Assembly (NCBI RefSeq): GCF_003255815.1
Contig: NC_037683.1
Span: forward strand, 77,559,440-77,623,439
DNA: 64,000 bases
Origin: Theropithecus gelada
Taxonomy: Eukaryota > Chordata > Mammalia > Primates > Cercopithecidae
Direction: 5' to 3'
This document shows positions 44,300-56,799 of the stretch, piece by piece. Within the stretch, counting starts at the first letter, position 1. Each line of letters starts with the position of its first letter. Below the pieces are notes generated by a model, which worked only from the letters and a program-made list of their open reading frames with translations, did not search any database and was not told the origin of the DNA. Position numbers and translations under genes: made by a program.

Positions 44300-44570
44300 G
44301 GAGTTGCTTGTTTGTTTCCATCGTTCTTTACTCACTCATTTAAGAAAAACGTAGTTAGCATCCACTGCACATCCTTACATGTATATAGCTCTTTGCACTT
44401 TTCAAATTGCCTTTCTAATATTGTCTATGTTGTTTCCTGTACATACACCATGAAGTAAGTAAGTCTAGTGTTATGGCTCCTGTTTTATAACATGTAGAAC
44501 CTGAAAATTGCTTATAATTGAAATTTGGCAAAGTGGTGAGTTTGCACCCGCATTTGGTCTTCCGATTTCT
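44300..44570 (-). mobile_element. Possible MIR, minus strand
   Basis: ATATAGCTCTTTGCACTTTTC and GGCTCCTGTTTTATAACATG weakly recall reversed MIR blocks. Heavily diverged. Confidence 0.3.
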
Positions 44571-45048
44571 AGGCAACTGTGACTTTTACCTTTTGTAAAA
44601 CACTTGATCCTGTGTGGAATGCTGAGGGCTGTGGACCAAAACAGTCTCTTCTCTGAAAGAGGTAATAATAATCATTGTGGGTTTGAGGCCACATACCTAC
44701 AAAAACAATAGAATCCCTCTAAACCAACATGATCTGGACTGATTGTTGCTCAGATCATTAAGAAAACATGGTTCAAGTGGGAGGTCATAAGTCTGTGATA
44801 CATACATCCCTAAACATGTTACAGCAACTTAAAGCATCTAGATGTGTATTTATTTACCAGTCTTTTGATGTAGAACAAAGATCTTTTATTTGATTAAGGA
44901 TCTTCTTGGGATCTACATCAATCATTTTTTCTTGGATAACTCTTCTATAATTTAAAGGTATTGATTGCTTTAATGTAGAATGAGAACTTAAAAATACTTG
45001 TAAACCACTCTTGAGTGTAGAATCATTTTAGATTTAAAAATTCCTTGT

Positions 45049-45327
45049 GGTCAGGCATGGTGGCTCACACCTGTAATCTCAGCACTTTGGGAGGCCAAGG
45101 CAGGTGGATCACCTAAGGCCGGGAGTTCAAGACCATCCTTGCCAGCATGGTTGAAACCCTGTCTCTACTAAAATACAAAAATTAGCTGGGTGTGGTGGCG
45201 GGCACCTGTAATCCCAGCAACTCAGGAGGGTAAGTCAGGAGAATCACTTGAACCCAGGAGGTAGAGGCATTGAGCCGAGATTGTACCATTGCATTCCAGC
45301 CTGGGTGATAAGAGCAAAACACCATCT

Positions 45328-45358
<31 letters not shown>
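45049..45358 (+). mobile_element. Alu (AluS-like), plus strand, A-tail of about 30
   Basis: GGTCAGGCATGGTGGCTC start, both monomers, long pure A tail ending at the AAAAATTCC duplication seen at 45036-45044 and just after the tail. Confidence 0.94.
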
Positions 45359-45362
<4 letters not shown>

Positions 45363-46059
45363 CCCTGAGATCGTTAACAGCAGCAATTTTTAAAAAGCAG
45401 TTCACCTTTAAAAAACTCTTTCCAATGTAGTTTTCAGAATAAAGCAACCTGCTTTCTTTTTGTACTCATTTTATGTAATATTTAATTAAATTATGTAAAT
45501 ACTAACAGCATACACCTGTCATTAGCATGTCTATGTCTGACATTAACAGGTTTGGGAACAAACAAACACAGTGACTCTTGGTAAGTATCCAGCTCAACTG
45601 TTAGGAGCTGAAGTACACTGGCATATTAGAAAGTAACTTCCTAGCCAAGTGTATTTACTGTGCCATGTACGTTTCACACAGGGAATGAAGGACATGAGCT
45701 ATTCTGGCGAGCTGGTTGAGAGATTTAGCTGCAATGTAATCTACAGGTGCATATAACACTAAAGAGGTCCAGAGTATGGATGAGCTGAGGTGGTCCTGAA
45801 GGATTTATAGAAGGCTTGGAATGTTAGTTGGGGCTGGAAAGATGAGTGGGATTCAGGAAGGGAAATTTTAGTGTGTGTGTGTGCATGTATCTGCATGGGG
45901 GGTTGAGGCGAGAGTAAGGAGTAGGCAGGAAATGGCCAGATGTTCTCAGCAAGGGAAAGGTTCATTTTCTTGTAATACAACAAAGTGGAACAGTCATGTA
46001 GACCCTCCTCTATTCCACATCCTCTTCTAAGCTCCTCACAGGAAGGAAATCTTCCTGTA

Positions 46060-46390
46060 CCAGGTGGGTTAGGTGGGGATTTTGATTTACTTCCTAATGT
46101 AAATCATTGTGGTAGTTACAAACTCGACAGCTATTTAGCCTTTCACCTTCAGTGTGGATTACACCTAATCCATTCCAGGCAGATGAGAGGCTACACTATT
46201 TTAAGAAAGCTGCCAGGGAGGTATTTCGATTTTCCTTAGTGATCCACTCTGTAGTAACCCTTCACATATTTGAAAATGGTTATTAAATCTTTCTTCCAAT
46301 GTCTAGGCTGTATTATCCCAAAGCAAAATAACCATCTTTTCATGTATTCTTTATTCTAAATCACTAAGTAGAAAGAATGAGAAATTAAAG
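46060..46390 (-). mobile_element. Possible CR1/L3-like LINE fragment, minus strand
   Basis: GATCCACTCTGTAGTAACCC, ACATATTTGAAAATGGTTAT and AATGTCTAGGCTGTATTATC resemble the 3' region of ancient CR1/L3 LINEs. Weak assignment. Confidence 0.35.
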
Positions 46391-46467
46391 TGCTTAGAAC
46401 CATTTCTCATTGGCAGTTTTCAAGATTACCCTGGTGTTAGTGCTAAATGTGTATACCTGTGTTAGTA

Positions 46468-46515
46468 CTCTGTGTGTATGTGTGTATGTGTGCGTGTACA
46501 TATGCATGTGTAAAC
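46468..46515 (+). repeat. Imperfect TG/TATG tract
   Basis: GTGTGTATGTGTGTATGTG followed by GCGTGTACATATGCATGTG. Confidence 0.8.
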
Positions 46516-46929
46516 ATAATGTATATTGAGGTTCTGTCTACTGGGATCACCTGACTGCCAGGGAAAGTTGATTTTTTGATACCCTCTCACCTCAATCACT
46601 CTGACTGATCCTTTCTGGCCACTTCCTCTTCCTCCTTCCTGTACTGTACTCTGTCACAGGTTAAACAAGATCTGACCCTCATATCAGCTTGCTAAGCTCT
46701 CTTAGTTATTAAGTGGATTTGATACCAAAAATGGATTAAGATGTCAGTTTCCCTAGGATTGTTTCTCAAGAGAGGATTCTTGGTGATGGAAGGCCTTGAA
46801 GACCCAAGGCTGGAATCTCTAATGTAGAACCAAGTGGTTGAAGGATTAATCATGGTAGATTATCTGGAATATACTAAAATCTCATTGATGTATATACAAG
46901 GCTGGGATTTTCTGTGTTTAAGGCTTATC

Positions 46930-47275
46930 AAGAGTAGTACTGTCTAATAGAAATATAATGTAAGCTACACATACGAATGGCATACATAATTTAAAAATTT
47001 TAGTAGCCACATCAAAAAAGTAAAACGAAAAGTTAATATTAATAATATATTTTATTTAATTCATTGTTATATAAAATATTATTTCAGCCCATAATCAATG
47101 TAAAAATTTGTCAGTGAGATATTTTACATTATTTTTGCGAACTCTTCTGAATCTGGGGTGTATATTATACAGCACACCTCTGTTCTACTAGCTATATTTC
47201 AAGTGCCCAGTGGCCACATACGGTTAGTGGCTTCCTATTGGATATGCACAGATATAGAATGTCCCATGATGAGGA
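46930..47275 (+). mobile_element. hAT-Charlie-type non-autonomous element, near complete
   Basis: Left AGTACTGTCTAATAGAAATA and right CCTATTGGATATGCACAGA are imperfect inverted ends. The internal TTTTAGTAGCCACATC, AATATATTTTATTTAATTC and GTGGCCACATACGGTTAG wording fits the same family as 28640-28795. About 340 bases, no coding capacity. Confidence 0.65.
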
Positions 47276-47910
47276 TAGGGAGCCTGTTACCTTTTAAATC
47301 TTGGAACCCACTGGGTATGGGGAGTCTGTTGTGAGACAGCCTCCATCAGCCAGGGTGGTTCCATGGTATGCATTGGTCATGCCCAGCAGCTAGCCGGAAT
47401 CAGTGTTTGGTGGAACGTGGGGCTTTGGAATGCCACTGTGCTTGGTTTCACCTCAGAGAGAGCAGCTGGATTCCTATAGAGCTCTGAATAAAGGGAATTG
47501 TTCCTCAGAAAGCAAGTTGTTGAGCAACAAGTATAGGATTTCCTGGCTAACAGCCAAACCTGGGCAGGTTTTCTATAGATTGGTTGGCACATTTTTTCCT
47601 CCACTTCCTGGAGATGTCCTAGAATTAGAAGATGAAAGACAGTCCTGTGTTACTGCGGGGAACCATAAATGGTAGCGTTTACCCCAAACTGACCAAGGTG
47701 GAAACTGTTTCATGGGGTCCAGGTTGGATCAGAAAGTATACACAGCAGCAAGCCGGCTTTCCCTTACTGCTCAGACTCCTGGGGCACCCTGTGCGCTCCT
47801 TTTCATTGCTGAGAGACCCAAAGCAGCAGGATAAAAATGGCATAATTTTACTCCAACATGTAAGAAGAGAATAGTAATATGACTTTTGTATTAAAGCAAA
47901 TGTGCTATGG

Positions 47911-48236
47911 GGCCAGGAGCGGTGGTCCATGCCTGTAATCCCAGCACTTTGGGAGGCCGAGGCAAGCAGATCATTTGAGGCCAGAAGTTTGAGAACAGCC
48001 TGGCCAACATGGCAAAACCCTATCTCTACTTAAAAATAAAACCACTAGCTGGGCGTGGTAGTGCGTGCCTGTAATCACAGCTACTTGGGAGGTTGAGGCA
48101 CGAGAATCGCTTGAACCCAGGAGGCAGGGGTTGCAGTGAGCCATCATCACACCGCTGCATTCCAGCCTGGACATTCCAGACAGAGCGAGACTCTATCTCA
48201 AAAAAACAAAACAAAACAAAAAACACAAAGAAAGCA
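47911..48236 (+). mobile_element. Alu (AluS-like), plus strand
   Basis: GGCCAGGAGCGGTGG start, (CAAAA)n tail. Target duplication CAAATGTGCTATG at 47897-47909 and CAAATGTGCTGTG at 48237-48249. Confidence 0.95.
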
Positions 48237-48277
48237 CAAATGTGCTGTGAGTATGATATAAAATTCCCTTGCATTAA

Positions 48278-48565
48278 ATTTTTTTAAAAAATTGATAATA
48301 GCTGTACATATTTTGGGGATATATGTGATAACTTAATACATTTAGGTAATTTATAAAGATCAAATCAGTGTAGTTGGGTTGTACATCACCTCAAATATTG
48401 TTTTCTCTTTAAGCTAGAAATGTTTGAATTATTCTCTTCTAGCTCTTTTGAAAATACAATAAATTATTGTAAACTATAGTCAACTTACTGATGTATCAAA
48501 CACTGGGTCTTATTTCTTCTATCAAACTGTGTATCTGTACTCATTAATCAACCTCTCTCCCTTGT
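48278..48565 (-). mobile_element. L1 3' fragment, minus strand
   Basis: TTTTTTAAAAAATTGATAAT, TGTACATATTTTGGGGATAT, GGTTGTACATCACCTCAAAT and TTATTGTAAACTATAGTCAA are reversed L1 3' UTR landmarks. Confidence 0.75.
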
Positions 48566-48919
48566 ATTTTAAAACATAAAATACAAGTCTTGCAAAAAAA
48601 AGAGTTGAGCTGACAGTGAATTGCTTTGGGACACACCATCTTTTGCCTCAGGCTTGGAGGGCATTTTCTTTTGCTCTTGCTTATGCAAGTTATTCCTTTC
48701 CTTTCCCATCTACTCCATCACACTTCATCCAGTCTGGAGTTGAACGTACCTTTAGATTTCAGAGTGTGCACAAACAAGCAAGGAAGTTCTGGTAAGGTCA
48801 TAATCATAAAGGTGGTTTGTCCAGTCGGGGAGGGATGTTTATTTGAAATCAGCATTTTGAAAGAACAGGATAATAAATGCACGTTAAGATTCATTTCAAT
48901 AGAAAAATAGTTTAAAATA

Positions 48920-48952
48920 TGTACACACATGTACACACACACACACACACCC
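48920..48952 (+). repeat. (AC)n microsatellite
   Basis: GTACACACATGTACAC then about nine AC units and a short C-run. Confidence 0.88.
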
Positions 48953-49019
48953 CCATACATATTTTCTTAAGAGTATCCAAAGTTCTCTTTTATTCTCCTA
49001 TGTCATTAATTTTTATTTA

Positions 49020-49165
49020 TATGGAGTTTTAATTTATTTTACTTTTTAACTTTTATTTTAAGTTCAGGGGTACACGTGCAGGTTTGTTACACAGGTAAAC
49101 TTACATCTTGAGGGTTTGTTGTACAGATTATTTCATCACCCAGCTATTAAGCCTAGTATCCATTT
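49020..49165 (-). mobile_element. Primate L1 3' fragment, minus strand
   Basis: TTTTAAGTTCAGGGGTACACG, GCAGGTTTGTTACACAGGTA and CACCCAGCTATTAAGCCTAG are the reversed L1P 3' UTR. Confidence 0.75.
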
Positions 49166-49439
49166 TTATTTGAATATTGCTTTTACTGTGATTTGATGAA
49201 CAGGACTATTTTAGATAGTTGTCTCATTCTTTTTAGGATTCCAACTTGTATTTGAATTTTTTCTAACTTTTTAACTTTTCTGTGATTTTAAGGCTAATGC
49301 ATATTGATTATGTGAAGAAGATAAAGTATAATATTAGTACCCCCTTGTAATCTTCCCTTGTAATCTTGTTTATAATTATTACTAGTTTTTTTTTTGAGAT
49401 AAAATCTCAGGAATAGACCGTTGAAGTTATGCTTTAGAT

Positions 49440-49785
49440 CGGGGTCCCCAGTCCCCACACCGTGAACTGCTACTGGTCCGTAGCGTGTTAGGAACCGGGC
49501 CCCACAGCAGGAAGTGAGTGTTGGGCGAGTGAGCATGACTGCCTGAGCTCTGCCTCCTGTCATATCAGCAATGGCATTAGATTCTCATAAGAGCGCAAAC
49601 CCTATTGTGAACTGTGCATGTGAGGATCTAGGTTGCGTGTTCCTTATGCGAATCTAACTAATGTCTGATGATCTGAGGTGGAACAGTTTCATCCTGAATC
49701 CATCCCTCCGCACCTCCCCCACATCTGTGGAAAAATTGTCTTCCACAAAATTGGTCCCTGATGCCAAAAAGGTTGGAGACCGCTG
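49440..49785 (+). mobile_element. Complete hAT-type non-autonomous transposon, 346 bp, perfect 8-bp target duplication
   Basis: Left end CGGGGTCCCCAGTCCC and right end GGTTGGAGACCGCTG are imperfect inverted repeats. CTTTAGAT occurs at 49432-49439 and 49786-49793, an exact 8-bp target duplication as hAT transposases make. The inside (GTGTTAGGAACCGGGCC, AACCCTATTGTGAACTG, GATCTGAGGTGGAACAG) is a widespread mammalian family. No transposase. Confidence 0.9.
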
Positions 49786-49799
49786 CTTTAGATGGTGAA

Positions 49800-52700
49800 T
49801 TAATTGTAAGAAGGATAAAATATGTGTCCACTACTTACATACTATAATTTTATCTATCTTCAGTTGGAACTGAAAAAGATCAAGTTAAATGGTTGCAGAA
49901 ATAATTCAACATAAAAAAAGTGAAGTTAGAAAAAAGTAACTTAATAATGATTAAAATAAGGCAGATGAGTTTGAGATGGGGCTGTTACCCTTTGCTCCTG
50001 TAAAGGTCTAATGATACAGAGTCAGGAAATACACAGTACCATTTGCAAACACTCCTGAAATCTAATGACCATGGTAGATGATACAAATCAACCGCAGTCC
50101 TTTTATCTACTGCACTGAGACATAGCCTCAAAATACTTTGTAATCAGCTGTTGGTATATTTAAATGAAAACCTATTTAGTGTTCTAGATGCAATCTAATA
50201 TGGGAGGGAAGTAGGTAATGGAAAAGTCAGAAACAATCTTTAGATCACTTATTCAGGTCCAGTACAGCCTCCAAAGCCTAGACCTTCTGTTACATTGAAT
50301 TTATAGAAAGCTAGAGTGCATCAGTATGGTGGTTCTCAACCGTGATACCAAGATCTCAATGACTGATGTGTTGGGATGGTTGTCACAAATGTTTTCTCAT
50401 TAATGATGAAGTAGAGTCTCTAGGAATAGCCCCAACCCTTTGTCAAAAAAAGCCTTTTTGTAATCTAGGTTCGTTCACTGGAATATGAATACAGAAGTCT
50501 GAGAACTTCATCTTCCTCATTGCAGAGAAAAAAAAAGAAGTCGTGAACTTCTATGGGTTAAGAGAACAACGTTTGTTTTGAATTGGCCTCCTCTTGGTGA
50601 AAAAGTCACTGCAGTAGCTGCTGCAGCTGTAGTAGTCTTAGTTAGAGTCCATCTCTCTGCTGGTCATTTCAAAAGTCTTAACCCTAGGAAAGCCTGACTC
50701 ACAGAATGCTTTGGGACATTAGTGCTGAAGGATTTAATTAAAGAAAGCCAATTCTGGAGGAAAGATGTCAAGTGGGCACACAGTATAGTGGATAGAAGGT
50801 GTCTGACTCATGAGGAATGACACACAGAGAGAACATGTGCTCAGTAAATTTTTTTTTTTTTTTGGTTATGAAGAACTGAGAGAACGCTGGCAGAACTTTT
50901 ATTCTACTTCCAAGAAAGGGTTAAACTTTCTTTGGTTGCTTCACAGGGGCCTTCTGAGTTCAGGTAGCCACAGTGGTTTTAGCACTGTAAGTTGGGGGCA
51001 TATTTGGCACTTTTAAAAAATTATTGTAAACTGGTAGGTCTAGGTGTATTTCAGGAAGGAAGTTAGAATGTTGGGGGATGATTTACATTTTCTCTTATGT
51101 GGGTAGGCTCTCTCATTCTCAAATAGAATGGAGTATATTCACGGTCATATTCCTCTTCTCTACCACAACAATTCCCAATCCTTCTGTGTCATCTATTCTG
51201 GGCAGAGGTTAGGGGTGGGGGAGGATTAAATACTGAGTTCTATTAAGAGATCATCTCCCTTCTTTTGGCCTTCCTTTTAGCCACATTGTTTCAGTCTCTC
51301 AAGAAGCTCTTTGCGGGGCAGGAGGGGGCGGGGAATAAACTTTATGTGAAGTAGGAATGAGAAGTCACAGTCACTTTTTTAGGGAGTGGTCCTCAAGGCT
51401 TACTCCTGACATTGTGCTCATTGGTATAGAAGCAGGACAGGTGACAACAGGAAATTCCTGAGGAACATTTTTGCTCTAGAACATTCTTAGGTAGAAATTC
51501 TGAGGAAGTTCTGGACAGTCCCTGCTCAAAGGTAGAATAAAGGGAACATGGAAAGGATTCATCCTGTCCCTTGAAGCTGCTGGGCTAGTGAATTAAGTAG
51601 GGAAGGGAAAGTTGTTTAAAGCCACAACAAACTGAATAAAATGCTGAAACTGGAGAGAATGGGGAAAGACAAAATGTGCTTACAGTGTGTCCCAAAACAG
51701 GAAGAGAGAAATGAACCTGTCAGTAGTTATTTTCTCAATTTAATCTCAAATGAAACAGTGGGGAAAATACTTCTAAACAAAAGGCATGCCTGATTAATGA
51801 GAGGGTTAATCAGGTCATGAGAATCAACAGTTTGACAAACTGTACTTCTAAATGTACATTTATGGAATTAGGGGTAAAAATGGTAACAGAATTTGGTAAA
51901 TGAAAGTACTACATTGAAATAGCTGGTTTAAAAAAGTACTATCATCTTGAATGATAATGATGATAGGTTTTGTAGGTTTTCAGCCATGCCTCAGGGCTCA
52001 ATAGACTGAGACTGAAGTAGAGATTTCATCTATCTTTCATGTAAAACGATTACTTTCTTATTTTTTGCAATATTTATGTTAAAATACTTGTAGTTATATT
52101 ATAGACTTAATTCTGCATTCTGATTTTTTTCCCAGTTAATGTAAAGTTGCCATGAGTGGTTATTCATTCTTCATGTTGTGTCATAATTTTTGTGGCTGTG
52201 TAATATTCCATCTAGAGACTGTACTATACTTAACTGGCTATGCCTTTAATATTTAAATTATTTCAAAGGGCGTTTTAGGTTATTTTGAAGGATATTTTCT
52301 TTATTCTAAATAACCTGCTAAAATATGGAATATGCTTTTCCCTTATTTTGGATTATTTCCTTAGGATTATTTTTGAAATGAAATCAGTGAAGGAAGTGAA
52401 CATGTTGGTGATTCTTTATACTTATTGCTAAATTGCATTCTAAAACATTTCTGTGATTTCCACATGGCGAAGTAAGAGTGGCCACGTGTGCCTAATGAGG
52501 CTACAGCGTGAAGGATTCCCTAGATTTAGTGCAACTGGAAATGATTCTCACCTGAGAATGCTAAGCCCATCCTGGTTTCAAAAAAATATTTTTAATGAAT
52601 TGTTACGGAAAAAAGTCAGAAAGGCATCTGCCAATCAGAAGGGAAGTTTTAGCCTCAGCTGGAAGGATTTGTTTTTCCAGTTTGCATTGTCTTATGTAAT

Positions 52701-54160
52701 AGATTTGGGGCCTAAAAACTTAGGGATTAAATGAAACTTTAATAAAATTAATCTTGTTTTATGTAAACAGCACCTAACATTGCCTTACAGATAGTGGGGG
52801 CTCAATAATATTTATGAGTAAATGAGGCACTGTGGGAACCTTGTCATTGACAGTAACCCTGAAGTGAATTATTTTTGGTCATGTGGTGGAAATTAGACTG
52901 CTGTGCTTTAAGTTTCAGATATTTTTTCCACTCAGGTTTTCTTAAAATGATATATGCCTCTACAGCTCACAGTTATAGCCGATATTTGCAAATACTGTAA
53001 CAAAAAATCTGTTTAACTTAAAAACAAATATTAAATCCTTCACATCCCAACCCATGTGGAAAAGGGAGGAAAAGGGAAATACTTTTAAAAAGTGGGAATT
53101 CTTAAATACTATAATCTGTTTGTTTGGAGCAGAAACTATTTAAAAACTCACAACTTTAATAAGTGAAGGAAACATACTGATGTAAACCACAAACATGTTC
53201 AGGGCATGAGATCATTCAGGCTCCTTCTCACCTTCAGAACAAAGGTTTCCCCTCTTCTCTAGTTTTTCTTTTTTTTTCTTTCTTTCTTTCCTTTTTTTTT
53301 TTTTTTTTTTGACAACCACGTCAAGTTTTCCTAGCTGTGGCCAAGGAGCAGTACTCCAGCTATTAAGCTGTGTGAGAACAGTGAACTTGGTCACCAAGGA
53401 TCATTTGTCTCCAGTTGTCAACAAAGGCTTGTTTTACTAGGAACAATGACTACACAGGTTTGTGTAGAGTGTTGTGTGCAAAAGCGTTAATCAGTAAGCA
53501 GCTTGAGCCATACTCAGAATCTCTTTTACATAGTTATTTTGTTCTTTAGAGGTGATCATTGTTTCTGTCAATTGGCACCATTTGAAAAAGAAGTTCATCA
53601 GTATGCCGGGATGCTTTCTGCATAGCGAGATTGAGTCAGTCCTCTGTTTCTTTCTTTTGGTTCTCTTTAATCAGTTTTCACCAGAGCACAGCCCTGTTAT
53701 TATTGATGTTTAAGTACAGCAAAGTGGTTAAATGATAATGATCTTGGTTTTCATCCAAGATAGCAGATTTTTTTTTCTAGCTTGGGGAATACTTCAGTGC
53801 CCCGATGGAGTTTTTACACACTCACACTCGCATTTATACATTCACAGTCACAGAAGACCTTGGTTCCAAAGAGGACAGACAGGAGGACTGCTGGCTATTG
53901 GAAAGGGTGCTAGTCTAGAGCCTGCAGGAGTAACTGGGGGTAAATGAATTCTTCTGCTCTGTTTAGCACTTACCAAAAGAACTAAATCACTGTAAGAAGC
54001 CTTCTGAGCATAATTCCAGCATGGCTGAATAACTGAGATCAAGTTGTTAAAAACTTAAAGTTGATAAAAGTTGCATTTTGAGCCTTAAGCAGTGGCACAT
54101 GCATGAGCCTTCTGTACACATATTTCAGGAGACCCTCCCCAACTTTACCCACTCAATGAC
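49800..54160. other. Long stretch poor in recognised repeats
   Basis: Only weak L1-like wording (52030-52440), an L2-like end at about 52775-52825 and a CTTT tract at 53262-53311 are seen. A GC box GGGGCGGGG lies at 51326-51333 next to other G-runs. No coding frame has recognisable features. This is the largest block here without Alu. Confidence 0.4.
53262..53311. repeat. TTTC/T pyrimidine tract
   Basis: TTTCTTTCTTTC units followed by an almost pure T run. Confidence 0.88.
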
Positions 54161-54172
54161 TCCCCCCATCAC

Positions 54173-54473
54173 TTTTTTTTTTTTTTTGGAGACACAGTCT
54201 CATTCTGTCACCCAGGATGGAGTGCAGTGGTGCAATCTCGAATCACTGCAACCTCCGCCTCCCAGGTTCAAGCGATTCTCCTGCCTCAGCCTCCTGAGTA
54301 GCTGGGACTACAGGCACGTGCCACCACGCCTGGCTATTTTTTTTTTTTTATTTTTAGTAGAGACAGGGTTTCACTGTGTTAGCCAGGATGGTCTCGATCT
54401 CCTGACCTTGTGATCCACCCCCACTCAGCCTCCCAAAGTGCTGGGATTACAGGTGTGAACCACCACGCCTGGC
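54173..54473 (-). mobile_element. AluS/AluY-like element, minus strand
   Basis: Target duplication CCCCCCATCAC at 54162-54172 and 54474-54484. Both monomers, long T tail, end at CACGCCTGGC. Confidence 0.95.
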
Positions 54474-54599
54474 CCCCCCATCACATTTTTATTAAGTCCA
54501 GTGAGGTGCACCTTTTCTTGTCTAACTGAGGCAGGACTGATGCCATGGAGTGTATGTGGCGATGCCTTTTTGAGTCCTTCCAACTCTAGGGACTCTTAG

Positions 54600-54712
54600 G
54601 GAGCAAAGAGCTTGGACTGAGAGGTCCATAGTCAGATAAACCTGTTTTCTGAAATAGTTGCATAACCTTGAGCAGGTCACTTAAGCTCTTAATATTAACA
54701 ATAAACATACAA
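54600..54712 (+). mobile_element. MIR fragment, plus strand, truncated by Tigger1
   Basis: GAGCTTGGACTGAGAGGTCC, TGCATAACCTTGAGCAGGTC and ACTTAAGCTCTTAATATTAA follow the MIR core. Confidence 0.5.
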
Positions 54713-54715
54713 ATA

Positions 54716-56168
54716 CAAGCATACCTCATTTTGTTTTGCTTTAGTTTATTGCACTTTGCAGATACTGTGTTTTTGACAAATTGAAGGTTTGTAGCAAACC
54801 TGCATCAAGTAAGTGCATTGGCACCATTTTTTCCAAACAGCCTGTGCTCACTTCATGTCTCTGTGTCACATTTCAATAATTCTAGTAATATTTCAAACTT
54901 TTCCATTGTTATTATAATATCTGTTATGAAGATCCATGATCAGTGATGTTTCATGTTACTATTGTAATTGTTTTAGGGTGTCATGAACTGGCCCATATAA
55001 GACTAAAATGACAAACTTAACCAATAAGTGTTGTGTGTATTCTGACTGTTCCACAGAGTGTCCGTTCCCTGTCTCTCTCTCTCCTTGTGCTCTTGTGTTC
55101 CTTGAAACACAACAGTGTTGAAATTAAGCCAATGGATAACCCTAGAATGTCCTTTATGTATTCATCTGAAAGGAGGAGTTGCATATATCTCACTTTAACT
55201 CAAAAGCTAGAAATGATTAAGCCTATTGAGGAAGGCATGTCAAAAACCAAGATAGGCCTAAAACTAGGCTTCTTGTGTCAAACGTTTAGCCAAGTTGTGA
55301 ATGCAAAGGAAAAGTTCTTGAAAGAAATTAGAAGTGCTCCTCCCATGAACACAAGAAGGATATGGAAGCAAAATATCCTCATTGCTGATATGGAGAAAGT
55401 TTGAGTGGTCTGGATGGACAGTCATACTGATCACAAAATTCCCTTAAGCCAAAGCCTAGTCCGGAGTAAGCCCTAACTTTCTTCAATGTTATGAAGGCTG
55501 AGAGAAGTGAGGGAGCTTCAGAAGAAAAGTTGGAAGCTAGCAGAAGTTGGCTTATGAAGTTTAAGGAAAAAAGCTGTCTCCATAAGATAAAAGGGCAAGG
55601 TGAAGCAGCAAGTGGTGATATAGAAGCTGCAGTGAGTTCTCCAGGAGATCTAACTGAAATCATTGATGATGATGGCTACACTAAACAGACTTTCAATGTA
55701 GATAAAACAGCCTTCTATTGGAAGAAGGTGACATCTAGGACTTTCATAGCTACAGAGGAGAAGTCAATGCCTGGCTTCAAAGCTTCAAAGGACAGACTGG
55801 CTCTCTTGTTAGGGGCTAATGCAGCTGGTAACTTTTAAGTTGAAGCCAATGTTCATTTACCATTTTGAAAATCCTAGGGCCCTTAAGAATTATGCTAATC
55901 TATTCTGCCTGTGATATGTAAATGGAACAACAAAACCTGGATGAGAGCACATCTCTTTACATCATCGTTTACTGAGTATTTTAAGTCCTCTGTTGAGACC
56001 TTCTACTCAAAAAAGAAAGATTTCCTTCAAAATATTACTGCTCATTAACAATGCACCTGGTTACTGAGGAGCTCTGATGGAGATTTACAAGGAGATTAAT
56101 GTTGTTTTCATGATTGATACATCCCTTCTGCAGCCCATGAATCAAGGAGTAATTTCAACTTTCAATTT
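54716..56168 (+). mobile_element. Tigger1 DNA transposon, 5' part, truncated
   Basis: The terminal inverted repeat CAAGCATACCTCATTTTG begins right after a TA (54714-54715), the Tc1/mariner/pogo target. The sequence follows Tigger1 through the 5' non-coding region and transposase until about 56168, where similarity stops without the opposite terminus. A full Tigger1 is about 2.4 kb, so roughly 0.9 kb of the 3' part is missing. Confidence 0.88.
55135..56168 (+). pseudogene. Tigger1 transposase relic (pogo-like), disrupted
   Basis: The N-terminal DNA-binding part is readable at 55135-55404 (LTQKLEMIKPIEEGMSKTKI, then SQVVNAKEKFLKEIRSAP, a helix-turn-helix followed by the CENP-B-like start). A frameshift and stops follow. 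A second readable piece is at 55491-55838 (ASEEKLEASRSWLMKFKEKS; VDKTAFYWKKVTSRTF, start of the DDE catalytic region). The rest is scrambled and ends before the catalytic core is complete. It cannot encode an active enzyme. Confidence 0.85.
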
Positions 56169-56799
56169 GATCCTGGTATAAAGTACAAGCCTACTTGGAG
56201 GGGGCCTGGATAGTGCCTAGATTGAGGGTTTCTGTGGTGACAGTGACCAGCTATAACTTTGGGTGCTTGAATGGAGATGATCACAAGAGAAGCAATAGTT
56301 AACCAAGAGCATCAGGGTGTCACCTCATCTGTCAGGTCTGAAGATCAAAGACAGTCTGGGAACACTCTCTCTTTGGAAAAGATGTCACCTTTGTATTTGT
56401 ATCATTGGTATCAAAATTATGTAATTGGCCATTAGAGCTCATCCTCCTTATTAATATAAGAATTGCTGTCATGTGGTGGTATTAATGGTTTTGGAAATGG
56501 AGTAGCAGATGATATTCTAGAAACAGAGAAGAACCTGGCTCAAATACAAAAACATTTTGTCTATACACTGATTCTACCACTGGAGGTATAATAAGATTAA
56601 CAGTCTACTCATTGGGATGGTCAAAGTTCCCTGAGTATTTTTAACTTACCACTATTTAGATCTTAGTGCCAATTGTTTAAATATTACTTAGTGGATGGAC
56701 ATTTTAGGAGGAAAAACAAAGAATAGGAATGATACAGATTGTCTCTTAATATTAGATAATTTCTCTGTCTCCTCCAGGCTTCCTCATCTTTATTATGGG

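Noticed and set aside
55033..55838. Two frames resembling a DNA-binding/transposase protein as a domesticated host gene
   Set aside because: They lie in different frames with stops between, inside a truncated Tigger1 with its TIR; no intact CDS.
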